64,000 nt of DNA from Bradyrhizobium icense (GTDB lineage: Bacteria > Pseudomonadota > Alphaproteobacteria > Rhizobiales > Xanthobacteraceae), in NCBI RefSeq assembly GCF_001693385.1, contig NZ_CP016428.1, positions 930,001-994,000 of the forward strand, in the 5' to 3' direction. Below are positions 26,620 through 33,970 of this stretch, piece by piece. The notes under the pieces were generated by a model. That model was not told the origin of the DNA. It searched no databases and was given only the letters and a program-made list of their open reading frames with translations. The stretch's first letter is position 1. Every line of letters starts with the position of its first letter. The translations under genes and the position numbers were made by a program.

Positions 26620-26976
26620 ATGACGATTTTTCGAGCAGCGAATTTCTGGTTTGGATTGATGCTGACTACGGCGCTGTTCGCATCGACGATCCCAGTCGCC
26701 AGTCAGACCTACACCCCCGAACAGGAGCAGGCCTGCACCGGCGACGCATTCCGCCTCTGCAGCTCCCATATCCCGGACATCAGCCGCGTCACCGCCTGCA
26801 TGGTGCGCAACAAGTCCCAGCTCTCGCCGGCTTGCCGGGCGCACTTCCGTCCCGAGCCCGATGAAATCGGGGCCCGGCCCGTGGGCCGGCCGACGGTCAT
26901 CCGGCCGGCAGCCCCGCGCAAGGCAACTGCCGCCAAGCCGCGCACCGCCAAAAAGCCGAAAAAGCCCGCGACGTGA
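26620..26976 (+). CDS. Secreted cysteine-containing small protein, function unknown
   Basis: A 118-residue protein with a signal peptide (MTIFRAANFWFGLMLTTALF then ASTIPVASQ). The mature part holds four cysteines in a pattern reminiscent of cysteine-rich repeats (CTGDAFRLCSSHIPDISRVTACMVRNKSQLSPACRAHF), and ends in a basic, Pro/Ala/Lys-rich tail. Similar short proteins are frequent and unnamed in Bradyrhizobium. The ATG at 26620 has GGGGGA upstream and begins the signal sequence; the longer open frame would run into the tRNA gene. Confidence 0.7.
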   Translation: MTIFRAANFWFGLMLTTALFASTIPVASQTYTPEQEQACTGDAFRLCSSHIPDISRVTACMVRNKSQLSPACRAHFRPEPDEIGARPVGRPTVIRPAAPRKATAAKPRTAKKPKKPAT

Positions 26977-27073
26977 CGGCGGCGCGCCATTTCAAGACCT
27001 CTCCTCGCGACAGACTGACACTTGCCGACGGTCTCTCCAATGAACATCTCCTCGCAGAAGAGGAGAGGGGTCG

Positions 27074-27403
27074 TTGAGCCAACATCAAAAAGAACTCGAC
27101 CGGCATTTTGCCTGGTTCGAGAGGAAGCTGCCGCCGGGGCCGTCGAAGTTCGTCGGCTGGGTGCGCAAGCCATCGTCGATCTACGTCCGAGTACCGCTCG
27201 CCATACTGCTGGTCGCCGGCGGCTTTCTCAGCTTCCTGCCGGTGCTCGGGCTCTGGATGCTGCCGCTCGGACTCCTTTTGTTCGCGCAGGACGTGCCGCC
27301 TCTGCAGAAGCCGCTGGCGCAGGGGCTTGGATGGATCGAACGCAAATGGCTCGAACGTCAGCGCGTAAAACTCGAGCGCGAGCGCGCGAAAAGCGCGCAA
27401 TAA
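27074..27403 (+). CDS. Small membrane protein with TTG start, function unknown
   Basis: A 109-residue protein. The start is the TTG at 27074, with AGGAGAGGGG immediately upstream; no ATG gives the conserved-looking N-terminus SQHQKELDRHFAWFERKLPP. One or two hydrophobic segments (about residues 39-70) are followed by a basic amphipathic helix rich in R, K and E. No family was recognised. It follows the secreted Cys protein on the same strand by 97 bases. Confidence 0.65.
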   Translation: MSQHQKELDRHFAWFERKLPPGPSKFVGWVRKPSSIYVRVPLAILLVAGGFLSFLPVLGLWMLPLGLLLFAQDVPPLQKPLAQGLGWIERKWLERQRVKLERERAKSAQ

Positions 27404-27578
27404 GCCAGGCGAGGCGGGCTTTGCAATTCCTTTCGGCTCACCGGAGCTGCACGGTGTGACTCAAAAACCAGCCTTATTGGCAATTAAGTGGCTTCATCGC
27501 GGCTGGCGATAAATTTTTCTTTCACGAATCAGCGCGGTGATTCATTTTCGGCTTCTGGGGTCAACTGGAGGCCAAGGT

Positions 27579-28259
27579 ATGAACGTAATTGTTTTCGCAT
27601 CACGTAAGGGGGGCTCGGGAAAGAGTACCCTGGCTGCTCACCTCGCTGCCCATGTTCACAAGGCAACGAAGCCCATCCTGCTCGTCGATGCCGATCCGCA
27701 GGGCTCGCTTACGCTCTGGCACAAGTTGCGCGGCACCAATGAGCCGCCGATCAAGGCCGCGGTGAATTCCGTCAGCGGCATCGTCGCTGCCGCCAAGCGC
27801 GACGGCATCGAATGGGTGTTCATCGACACGCCGCCGAATTTGTCGGCCGTCGTCGACGACGCGATCCGTAACGCCACCATGGTGATCATTCCGGCGCGGC
27901 CCGGCGTGTTCGACGTCAACGCGGTGCAGGAAACCATTCAGACCTGCCGCTCGGCGCGCAAGCCCTACGCGGTCGTGATCAACGGCGCGCCTGCCGAGCG
28001 CGACGGCGCCGAGAGCCGCATTGTCAGCCTCGCGCGCGAAGCGCTGGCGAAATTCCGCGCGCCGGTGTGGAGCGGCCAGATCACCAACCGCGCCGATCTG
28101 ATCATGGCGCTGAGCCAGGGCGAAGGCGCCCGCGAATATTACGCGGAAGGCCGGGCGGCTGCGGAGATCACCAGGCTGTGGGGCGCGATCGAACGTTCGA
28201 TCAAGGCGATCCGCGGAACGGCGTCGGCATCGGGCGCCATGCACAAGCAGGCGGCGTAA
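27579..28259 (+). CDS. ParA/MinD-type P-loop ATPase
   Basis: A 226-residue protein with the deviant Walker A KGGSGKST (residues 10-17), a Walker B/switch region VFIDTPPN, and VDADPQGS. It lacks the N-terminal HTH of plasmid ParA and no parB is adjacent, so it is an orphan ParA of the kind that positions cell components or regulates, rather than the chromosomal segregation ATPase. GGAGG lies shortly before the ATG at 27579. Followed by a good terminator. No partner gene is evident next door. Confidence 0.88.
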   Translation: MNVIVFASRKGGSGKSTLAAHLAAHVHKATKPILLVDADPQGSLTLWHKLRGTNEPPIKAAVNSVSGIVAAAKRDGIEWVFIDTPPNLSAVVDDAIRNATMVIIPARPGVFDVNAVQETIQTCRSARKPYAVVINGAPAERDGAESRIVSLAREALAKFRAPVWSGQITNRADLIMALSQGEGAREYYAEGRAAAEITRLWGAIERSIKAIRGTASASGAMHKQAA

Positions 28260-28292
28260 CAACGCCGCTCTCGATCTGCCGGGACCGATAAG

Positions 28293-28317
28293 AACGCGCG
28301 GGCTCCGCGCGTTTTTC
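28293..28317 (+). terminator. Rho-independent terminator of the parA-like gene
   Basis: A perfect nine-base stem AACGCGCGG (28293-28301) / CCGCGCGTT (28305-28313) with a three-base loop, ending in a run of T. Confidence 0.9.
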
Positions 28318-28328
28318 TTTTGGTGGTC

Positions 28329-28460
28329 TTACGCCACCATCAGCACGTAGAACACGACGACCGGCGACAGCGTCAGGATCACGGACCAGATGCCGACAGC
28401 CCACAAAATGTCTTCGGTCGAAAAGCCCTGTTCAGGAATGTTGTTGTTCTCGAAATGCAC
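28329..28460 (-). CDS. 43-residue single-pass membrane protein
   Basis: A short GTG-started ORF: (M)HFENNNIPEQGFSTEDILWA, then a hydrophobic helix GIWSVILTLSPVVVFYVLM. GGGGGCG lies just before the GTG. The acidic N-terminus and single helix look like a small inner-membrane subunit or regulator; no family was recognised. A similar-sized one-helix protein is encoded on the other strand at 28693. Confidence 0.5.
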   Translation of the reverse strand: MHFENNNIPEQGFSTEDILWAVGIWSVILTLSPVVVFYVLMVA

Positions 28461-28692
28461 GACGCGCCCCCGCGTTTTTCTGTTGTATGGGGGTCTTGAT
28501 ACGCGAACGGCTTTAAAAACCAGGTTGCGATTTCGCTTGCATTTGACGGCACCTGCTACCGCCGATTAACCACCGCCACATCTGGTTAACTTTCTCTGAT
28601 CGCACGACGTCAAAGTCGAGCGAAGCCTCGCCCGCAACGTTAGAATTTTATGCATATGGATCTCCCTCCAAGAAAACAGACGGGGGATAGCG

Positions 28693-28833
28693 ATGAGCGC
28701 TCACGACAGGAAATTTCGGATTCCCGAATACGCCCAAAGCATGCACGACGTTCTTCTGGTGTCGTCATTCGCCGTTTGGGCGATGCTGCTCGGCTTCGCG
28801 CCCGTGATGACCTATCGCCTGCTGGTGAGCTGA
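28693..28833 (+). CDS. 46-residue single-pass membrane protein
   Basis: A short ORF: a charged start MSAHDRKFRIPEYAQSMHDV, then a helix LLVSSFAVWAMLLGFAPVM. CGGGGGAT lies shortly before the ATG. Convergent with the DapA-like gene. No function is known; the paired position with the 28329-28460 protein is noted. Confidence 0.5.
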   Translation: MSAHDRKFRIPEYAQSMHDVLLVSSFAVWAMLLGFAPVMTYRLLVS

Positions 28834-28884
28834 TTCGATTTTCTCCCTCCCGCCGGTGAGGCGAGAGGGAGCCGATCGCATCCG

Positions 28885-29817
28885 TTAGGCTCGCCGCAGG
28901 AGCTGCGGCGTGCGCCGCTCGATCTCCTCGTCCAGCAACGCCGCCAGTTCCGCGCTCACTTCCACCATCGGCAGGCGAACCTCGGCGCTGTCGATCAGTC
29001 CGCTGCGTTCAAGCCAGTACTTGGCCGGTGCCGGGCTCGGCTCGGCAAACAACAGCCGGGTCAGCCGGGAGAGCTCCTTCCAGCACGCCCGTGCGCCGTC
29101 ACGGTCGCCTTGGCGCAGCAGCGTCCGCAGCGATGCGAAGGCCTCGGTCTCCAGATGCGCCGACAAAAGGATCGCGCCGTCGGCGCCGTCGACGAGCGCG
29201 TCGTGATATTCCGCATCTTCGCCGGTCAACACGCGAAAGCCGGATGGCCGTCTCGCCAGCAGATCAATCGACTGCGCGCGGTCGGCGCCGCAGTCCTTCA
29301 TGCCGACGATGTTCGGGTGCTCCGCGAGCTGCAGCAGTGTCTCGTTGCTGAGGCTGACGGCGGTCCGGTAGGGAATGTTGTAGAGCACGATCGGCCACGA
29401 GGCGTGATCGGCGAGCGCAGTGAAGTGTTGCACGAGGCCGCGCTGCGACGGCCGGATGTAATAGGGGCTCGCGATCAGATAGCCATCGATCGGCCAGGTC
29501 GCGGTCTCATCCAGCACATCCAGCATCTTCGCGGTGGAGGCGCCCGAGAGGCCCAGCAGGATCGGCAAGTGGCGCCGGCTGGCGGAGAGCTCGCTCCGCG
29601 TCAACGTCACCAGCCGCTCGAGTTCGCCTGCGCGGAGCGACATGCCTTCGCCCGAGGTCGCCGCGAGAATGAAGCCGTCGACCGGGCCGGCCGTATAGTG
29701 CCAGACGAGCCGGCGCAGCGACGCTTCGTCGAGTTCACCGTCGCGAAACGGCGTGATCAGCGGCAGCCACAGGCCCTGCAGCCGGCTTGCCAGGTCGTTG
29801 GTCGAAGGGGCAGTCAT
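28885..29817 (-). CDS. Dihydrodipicolinate synthase (DapA/NanA-family) lyase
   Basis: A 310-residue TIM-barrel aldolase of the DapA superfamily. G-A-T-S-G-E-G in the ILAATSGEG form is the carboxylate-binding loop (T-S-G in place of T-T-G), YNIPYRT holds the catalytic tyrosine, and IVGMKDCG holds the Schiff-base lysine. It is a DapA paralogue, so the substrate may be another 2-oxo acid-aldehyde pair rather than aspartate semialdehyde. AGGAGATGG lies before the ATG. It has a 170-base leader containing its own promoter, a micro-ORF and a terminator-like hairpin. Confidence 0.82.
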   Translation of the reverse strand: MTAPSTNDLASRLQGLWLPLITPFRDGELDEASLRRLVWHYTAGPVDGFILAATSGEGMSLRAGELERLVTLTRSELSASRRHLPILLGLSGASTAKMLDVLDETATWPIDGYLIASPYYIRPSQRGLVQHFTALADHASWPIVLYNIPYRTAVSLSNETLLQLAEHPNIVGMKDCGADRAQSIDLLARRPSGFRVLTGEDAEYHDALVDGADGAILLSAHLETEAFASLRTLLRQGDRDGARACWKELSRLTRLLFAEPSPAPAKYWLERSGLIDSAEVRLPMVEVSAELAALLDEEIERRTPQLLRRA

Positions 29818-29859
29818 CGTTCCATCTCCTCTTGGGGGTGAGCCGGAGACGGGACCAAC

Positions 29860-29886
29860 AAAAACACCCCGTCCTGACGGCGGGGC
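29860..29886 (-). terminator. Terminator-like hairpin in the dapA-like leader
   Basis: On the minus strand CCCCG...CGGGG with an inner CCGT/ACGG pair (29867-29886), followed by a G and five T (29860-29864). It lies only 43 bases before the dapA-like start, downstream of the leader promoter, so it would act as an attenuator unless bypassed, or as the end of a short leader RNA. Confidence 0.65.
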
Positions 29887-29911
29887 TTCGGGATCGCTAA
29901 GTTGCGGCAGT

Positions 29912-29989
29912 CTAGCGCGCGCGTCGATCTCGGGTCCCCGGATGGGGACCTTTTTTCGACGACAGGGCTGCGCACGAACTCGTGATCAT
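29912..29989 (-). CDS. 25-residue leader peptide, probably leaderless
   Basis: An ATG at 29989 begins MITSSCAALSSKKGPHPGTR and ends five residues later at 29912. It starts 7 bases after the -10 element at 29996-30001, so transcription would begin at or within the start codon (a leaderless mRNA). It overlaps a perfect hairpin (29933-29950). It is not rich in any one amino acid, so classical starvation attenuation is not obvious. It might equally be chance within an sRNA. Confidence 0.4.
   Translation of the reverse strand: MITSSCAALSSKKGPHPGTRDRRAR
29933..29955 (+). terminator. Plus-strand terminator-like hairpin antisense to the leader
   Basis: GGTCCCC (29933-29939) / GGGGACC (29944-29950) with a four-base loop, then six T on the plus strand. 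No plus-strand gene upstream obviously needs it (the nearest ends at 28833), so it may end an antisense transcript of the dapA-like gene, or its role is as a hairpin in the minus-strand leader. Confidence 0.5.
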
Positions 29990-29995
29990 GTGTGG

Positions 29996-30024
29996 ATGAT
30001 GGAGGCCGCGAACCTCAATGTCAA
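29996..30024 (-). promoter_or_regulatory. Sigma-70 promoter of the dapA-like leader
   Basis: TTGACA (30024-30019) and CATCAT (30001-29996) on the minus strand with 17-base spacing: a consensus -35 and a four-of-six -10. It directs transcription towards the micro-ORF and the dapA-like gene. Confidence 0.65.
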
Positions 30025-30051
30025 TCTGTGCGGGAACATGACACGGACGCG

Positions 30052-30082
30052 AAAAAAAGCCGGGCCCGAAAGAGCCCGGCTT
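30052..30082 (-). terminator. Rho-independent terminator of the trxB-lysR transcript
   Basis: AAGCCGGGC (30082-30074) / GCCCGGCTT (30065-30057) on the minus strand with an eight-base loop and a run of seven T. It lies about 200 bases after the lysR stop and closes that operon before the dapA-like leader promoter. Confidence 0.88.
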
Positions 30083-30164
30083 GAGGTATTGGCCACGTGA
30101 GGCCGACACAATCACCTTCCAAGAGGGATTACTGAACTGCCGCGTCACTGGAGGAGGGGGACAT

Positions 30165-30284
30165 ATGCGCGACGCGACCGCTCAGCGTTTGAGTACTATG
30201 ATCCTCATCAGTGCCTTGCAGCAACCGTCCGAGCCGCATGTCAGTCATGCGGAGAGCGGGGCCTCTATAAAAACAGCTGATTAG
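30165..30284 (+). CDS. Possible 39-residue small protein
   Basis: A plus-strand ORF with an unusually strong ribosome site (GGAGGAGGGGG, ending four bases before the ATG): MRDATAQRLSTMILISALQQ and a further 19 mostly polar residues. The stop overlaps the lysR end by four bases. No family was recognised; the case rests on the ribosome site. Confidence 0.4.
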   Translation: MRDATAQRLSTMILISALQQPSEPHVSHAESGASIKTAD

Positions 30285-31174
30285 GACGGCCAGCGCTGCG
30301 CCTTGCTGACCACGAAGTCGCGGAACACCTGCACGCGCGCCACCGTCTTCAGCTCTTCGGGATAAACGAAATAGGTGTCGAGCTGGATCGAGTCGGACTC
30401 GCCGAATAGCTGCACCAAGCGGCTGTTCTCCTCGACCAGATAGTCGGGCAGGGCGGCGATGCCGAGCCCCTGCTGGCAGGCACGGACTAAACCTAAGATG
30501 TTGTTGACCTTGAAGTAGGCCTCGCGCGGACCCGAGCCGTTGCGCCCTGCATCGATCAGCCAGCTCCGGTTCTGCAGGTGCGTCGGAACCTGCGCGTCGC
30601 CGAGCATGATGATGCGATGCGAATCCAGGTCGTCGAGCGTCCGCGGCGTGCCGAAGCGCTTGATGTATTCCGGCGAGCAATAGGCGTGGAAGCCGATCGA
30701 GAACAGCTTTCGCTGGATCAGGTCCGGCTGGGTCGGCTTGCGGGTCCGGATCGCGACGTCGGCCTCGCGCATCGACAGGTCGAGATCCTCGTCGGTGACG
30801 ATCAGCGAGATGCGGATGTCGGGATAAAGCGCGGTGAACTCGTCGAGCCGCGGGATCAGCCAGTTGATGCCGAGCGCCGGCGGCGTCGTGATCTTGAGGT
30901 CGCCGCTCGGCCGCTCGCGGCTGTCGGTGAGCTTGGCGCGTGCCGCCTGCAACTGCATGAACACGTCATGCGCGGTGCGAAACAGCAGATCGCCCTGCTC
31001 GGTGAGGATGAGCCCACGCGCGTGGCGGTGGAACAGCGAGACCGCAAGCTCCTGCTCCAGCGCGCTGACCTGCCGCGATACCGCGGACTGCGAGAGCCCC
31101 AATTGCTCGCCGGCATGGGTAAAGCTTCCCGCTTCCGCCGCCGCGTGAAAGACCTTCAGCTTGTCCCAGTCCAT
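30281..31174 (-). CDS. LysR-family transcriptional regulator
   Basis: A 297-residue regulator. The N-terminal winged HTH reads KLKVFHAAAEAGSFTHAGEQ then LGLSQSAVSRQVSALEQEL, followed by the periplasmic-binding-like effector domain (GLGIAALPDYLV near the C-terminus). I take the ATG at 31174 (MDWDKLK), usual for this family; an in-frame ATG at 31201 would add nine residues. It starts just after trxB on the same strand, so it is probably cotranscribed, which is unusual for a LysR regulator of a divergent target. Its effector and targets are unknown. Confidence 0.88.
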   Translation of the reverse strand: MDWDKLKVFHAAAEAGSFTHAGEQLGLSQSAVSRQVSALEQELAVSLFHRHARGLILTEQGDLLFRTAHDVFMQLQAARAKLTDSRERPSGDLKITTPPALGINWLIPRLDEFTALYPDIRISLIVTDEDLDLSMREADVAIRTRKPTQPDLIQRKLFSIGFHAYCSPEYIKRFGTPRTLDDLDSHRIIMLGDAQVPTHLQNRSWLIDAGRNGSGPREAYFKVNNILGLVRACQQGLGIAALPDYLVEENSRLVQLFGESDSIQLDTYFVYPEELKTVARVQVFRDFVVSKAQRWPS

Positions 31175-31203
31175 GTCAAATCCGTCTCGTGTTCTAGGCA
31201 TGA

Positions 31204-32169
31204 CTATTCAGCCGCAGCGCGATCGCTCGCGCGCAAAGCCAGGAAGCGTTCGGCCTCGAGGGCTGCCATGCAGCCAAGGCCGGCGGCCGTGACCGCCTGG
31301 CGGTAGGTTTCGTCCGCCACGTCGCCGGCGGCAAACAGGCCGGGAATCGAAGTTGCGGTCGAGTTCGGCGCCACCTCGACATAGCCTGATGGTTTCAGCT
31401 TGATCTGGCCTTTGACGAGGTCAGTTGCCGGCGCATGCCCGATGGCGATGAAGACGCCGTCGGCGGCAACATCCGTGAGCGCGCCGGTCTTGACGTTCTT
31501 CAGGCGCACATGGGTGACCCTGCTCGGGTTCTCGGCGCCGCAGATCTCGTCGATCGCCGAGTCCCACACCACCTTGATCTTCGGGTTCTTGAACAGGCGG
31601 TCCTGCAGGATGCGCTCGGCGCGGAAATGATTGCGGCGATGCACGATCGTCACCTGCGAGGCGAAGTTGGTCAGGAACAGCGCTTCCTCGACCGCGGTAT
31701 TGCCGCCGCCGACCACGATCACTTCCTTGCCGCGGTAGAAGAAGCCGTCGCAGGTCGCGCAGGCCGAAACGCCAAAGCCCTTGAACTTTTCTTCCGAGGA
31801 AATGCCGAGCCAGCGCGCCTGTGCACCGGTGGCGAGGACCACGGTTTCCGCCAGATAGACGTCGCCGCTGTCGCAGGTCAGCCGGAACGGCCGCTGCGCC
31901 AGTTCGAGTTTGGTGACGAGATCGGTGACGATCTTGGTGCCGACATGGGCCGCCTGCTTCTCCATCTGCTCCATCAGCCAGGGTCCCTGGATGACGTCGG
32001 CAAAGCCCGGATAGTTTTCCACGTCGGTGGTGATGGTGAGTTGTCCGCCGGGCTGGATGCCCTGGATCAGCACCGGCTCCAGCATCGCGCGCGCCGCGTA
32101 GATCGCCGCGGTGTAGCCGGCGGGGCCGGAACCGATAATGACGACCTTGGCATGGATAGGCGCAGGCAT
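31204..32169 (-). CDS. trxB: Thioredoxin reductase
   Basis: A 321-residue flavoprotein. GSGPAGYTAAIYAARA is the FAD loop, GVSACATCDGFF holds the redox-active CxxC (CATC), VVGGGNTAVEEALFLT is the NADPH loop, and GLFAAGDVADETYRQAVTAAG closes the FAD site. It reduces thioredoxin with NADPH. The start and length fit the bacterial low-molecular-weight family. First gene of a trxB-lysR operon; divergent from an Lrp-type gene 281 bases away. Confidence 0.95.
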   Translation of the reverse strand: MPAPIHAKVVIIGSGPAGYTAAIYAARAMLEPVLIQGIQPGGQLTITTDVENYPGFADVIQGPWLMEQMEKQAAHVGTKIVTDLVTKLELAQRPFRLTCDSGDVYLAETVVLATGAQARWLGISSEEKFKGFGVSACATCDGFFYRGKEVIVVGGGNTAVEEALFLTNFASQVTIVHRRNHFRAERILQDRLFKNPKIKVVWDSAIDEICGAENPSRVTHVRLKNVKTGALTDVAADGVFIAIGHAPATDLVKGQIKLKPSGYVEVAPNSTATSIPGLFAAGDVADETYRQAVTAAGLGCMAALEAERFLALRASDRAAAE

Positions 32170-32450
32170 CGGCGGATCCCTCTCTTATTCGGGGGTTTGT
32201 TTTTGACTTGAGTAGAAAGCGCCCGGAAGGAGGTCGCGGCGGCGCTGAAAGTGTCAAATCCAAGTCTAAGATATCTGGGTAGCTATGCAAGAATTGCAAT
32301 TCATCCCAGCGAATTTTCCCCGGAACTGAAGTAACAATCGCGAAATATGGCGTTGCACGCGCAATAAAATTGCGCAAGCGGCGCGGCCTGCGCTAAGAGA
32401 GTTGCAGTAGGGCCCGCCCAGCGCGGCCAGAATCAGGGAACCCGACGCGC

Positions 32451-32930
32451 GTGTCGAAGAATCTTGACGAAATCGACCTTCGAATACTTGCCGAAATCCA
32501 GGCCGATGGCCGAATCACCAACGTGGAACTGGCCAAGCGCGTCGGCATTTCGCCGCCGCCCTGCCTGCGCCGGGTCCGCACGTTGGAGGAGGAAGGCTAC
32601 ATCCAGGGCTATCGCGGCCTGTTGGATCCGCGCCGGTTAGGCTTCGACGTCACCGTGTTCGCTTCCGTCCACCTCTCCAGCCAGGCGGACGCGGATTTGC
32701 GCGCGTTCGAGGATTTCGTCCGCGCCGAGCCCCTGGTGCGGGAATGCTGGATGCTGTCGGGCGAGGTCGACTTCATCCTCAAATGCGTCGCGCCCGACAT
32801 GGCGACGTTTCAGGATTTTGTCACGCACCTCACGGCCGCGCCGCATGTGCGCAACGTCAGAACGTCGCTGGTGCTGCACAATTCGAAATACGAAGCAGCC
32901 GTGCCGCTCGATGTGAAGGTGGCGGGGTGA
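32451..32930 (+). CDS. Lrp/AsnC-family transcriptional regulator
   Basis: A 159-residue regulator. The N-terminal HTH reads LDEIDLRILAEIQADGRITN then VELAKRVGISPPPCLRRVRT; the RAM/AsnC ligand domain follows, with VRECWMLSGEVDFILKC as its typical strand-turn-strand. It probably senses an amino acid. The start is a GTG at 32451. It stands alone, divergent from trxB; its 3' end is followed by a 90-base palindromic repeat. Confidence 0.9.
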   Translation: MSKNLDEIDLRILAEIQADGRITNVELAKRVGISPPPCLRRVRTLEEEGYIQGYRGLLDPRRLGFDVTVFASVHLSSQADADLRAFEDFVRAEPLVRECWMLSGEVDFILKCVAPDMATFQDFVTHLTAAPHVRNVRTSLVLHNSKYEAAVPLDVKVAG

Positions 32931-32956
32931 CGCGAGGGCGCGTCGTTACGTGCTTC

Positions 32957-33046
32957 GTAGGGTGGGCAAAAGCGCAGCGTGCCCACCATTCAGAGCAATG
33001 TCGTGATGGTGGGCACGACGCGAAGGCGCGTCTTTGCCCACCCTAC
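32957..33046. repeat. 90-bp palindromic repeat, copy 1
   Basis: GTAGGGTGGGCAAA... at the left end pairs with ...TTTGCCCACCCTAC at the right end, with GTGCCCACCAT/ATGGTGGGCAC as a second nested pair. A second copy lies at 41119-41213. It is a dispersed BIME-like element sitting between convergent genes. Confidence 0.88.
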
Positions 33047-33056
33047 GAGTCTCTAC

Positions 33057-33476
33057 TTACTTCTTCCGCATCGCGTCGACGCTGTACGGCCCGCCGCCTG
33101 CCGTCGAAAGATAAAGACAGGCGAAGCAGAACAGAATCGCGAGCGTGCCGCCGTTGATGAGCGGAAAAAAACTCCTCGGCGCATGACCGATGAAATAAGC
33201 AAAGGCCATCTCGCCGGCAAGAATGAAGGCGACGGGCCGTGTGAACAGTCCGAGCAGCAAAAGCGCGCCGAAGATCAACTCAATCAGGCCGGCGGCTCCC
33301 GATAGCGACATCAGTTGCACCTTGTTGAGGAAGGCGTAGGCGTTACCCTCCGGAATTGTCGGAAACTTCAGAATCTTGGCGACGCCGTACTGAAACAGCA
33401 ACAGCCCGGTCATGAAGCGAAACAGGCTCAGCGCCGTCGGTTGCCATTTCGCGAGCAATTTGTCGAATTGGTCCAT
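33057..33476 (-). CDS. DoxX-family membrane protein
   Basis: A 139-residue protein with four membrane helices: FRFMTGLLLFQYGVAKIL at the N-terminus is the DoxX start, then GAAGLIELIFGALLLLGLF, VAFILAGEMAFAYFIGHAP and ILFCFACLYLSTAGGG. DoxX proteins are associated with redox/oxidative-stress functions in membranes. I choose the ATG at 33476, with GGGGAC upstream. A striking 11-bp palindrome lies about 130 bases upstream. Confidence 0.88.
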   Translation of the reverse strand: MDQFDKLLAKWQPTALSLFRFMTGLLLFQYGVAKILKFPTIPEGNAYAFLNKVQLMSLSGAAGLIELIFGALLLLGLFTRPVAFILAGEMAFAYFIGHAPRSFFPLINGGTLAILFCFACLYLSTAGGGPYSVDAMRKK

Positions 33477-33790
33477 GTCATCGTCCCCTTTGTTTGACGC
33501 GCTAGAATTTAGCGCCACGAGATTACGCGGTCTTGCCGGATCGCGTGTGATGCCGACACAACACCCCTGAAATTGAATCATTCCCCTTCAAGTCCCGCTG
33601 TGCGATATTGTTGCGATTGCAGCGCAACAATATGCCACCCCGGCAGACGGCTGTCTTGTCGACGCAAACGACGAGGTTTCGCCGCATCGGCGCCGATCCA
33701 CTTAGTTATGATCGATAAGCATTGCCCGGGATTCGGATATTCTGAAATCCACCGCGCCACCACTCACAATCCTGTCAGCACGCCGGCAAC
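33477..33790. other. Upstream region of doxX gene, mostly empty
   Basis: About 310 bases with no supportable gene. Apart from the 29-base palindrome at 33605-33633 there is only A/T-rich leader, and the ORFs seen are short and without ribosome sites. Confidence 0.5.
33605..33633. promoter_or_regulatory. Perfect 11-bp palindrome with 7-nt spacer
   Basis: ATATTGTTGCG (33605-33615) and CGCAACAATAT (33623-33633) are exact complements around ATTGCAG. The A/T-rich ends and absence of a T-run make an operator more likely than a terminator. It lies about 130 bases before the DoxX start on the minus strand. Confidence 0.6.
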
Positions 33791-33818
33791 AAAAAAGCCG
33801 CGTGGGAAACGCGGCTTT
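33791..33818 (-). terminator. Rho-independent terminator of greA
   Basis: AAAGCCGCGT (33818-33809 read on the minus strand) / ACGCGGCTTT (33803-33794) with a five-base loop and six T. It lies about 150 bases downstream of the greA stop. Confidence 0.88.
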
Positions 33819-33846
33819 GTCGCAACAGTAACTTGCAGGTGACTAC

Positions 33847-33920
33847 AGCATGATCCGGAAAAGTGGAGACCGGTTTTCCCTCGCGACAAACGCGGAACGC
33901 GTTTGCGCGGAGATCATGCT
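33847..33920. repeat. Rhizobial GCATGATCCGGAAAAGT-type palindromic repeat
   Basis: It begins AGCATGATCCGGAAAAGTGG and ends ATCATGCT, with inner ACCGGTTTTCC pairing to GGAAAAGT. This unit is common between rhizobial genes. It lies between the greA stop and its terminator, so it is part of the greA 3' UTR. Confidence 0.82.
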
Positions 33921-33970
33921 CAAATCAAAGAGGTAGAGCGGGAGGACGATTTGAAGAACGTCAGCGCGCT

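Noticed and set aside
32957..33046. CRISPR-like repeat
   Set aside because: One inverted-repeat unit, no regular spacers or direct repeats; no cas gene in the window.
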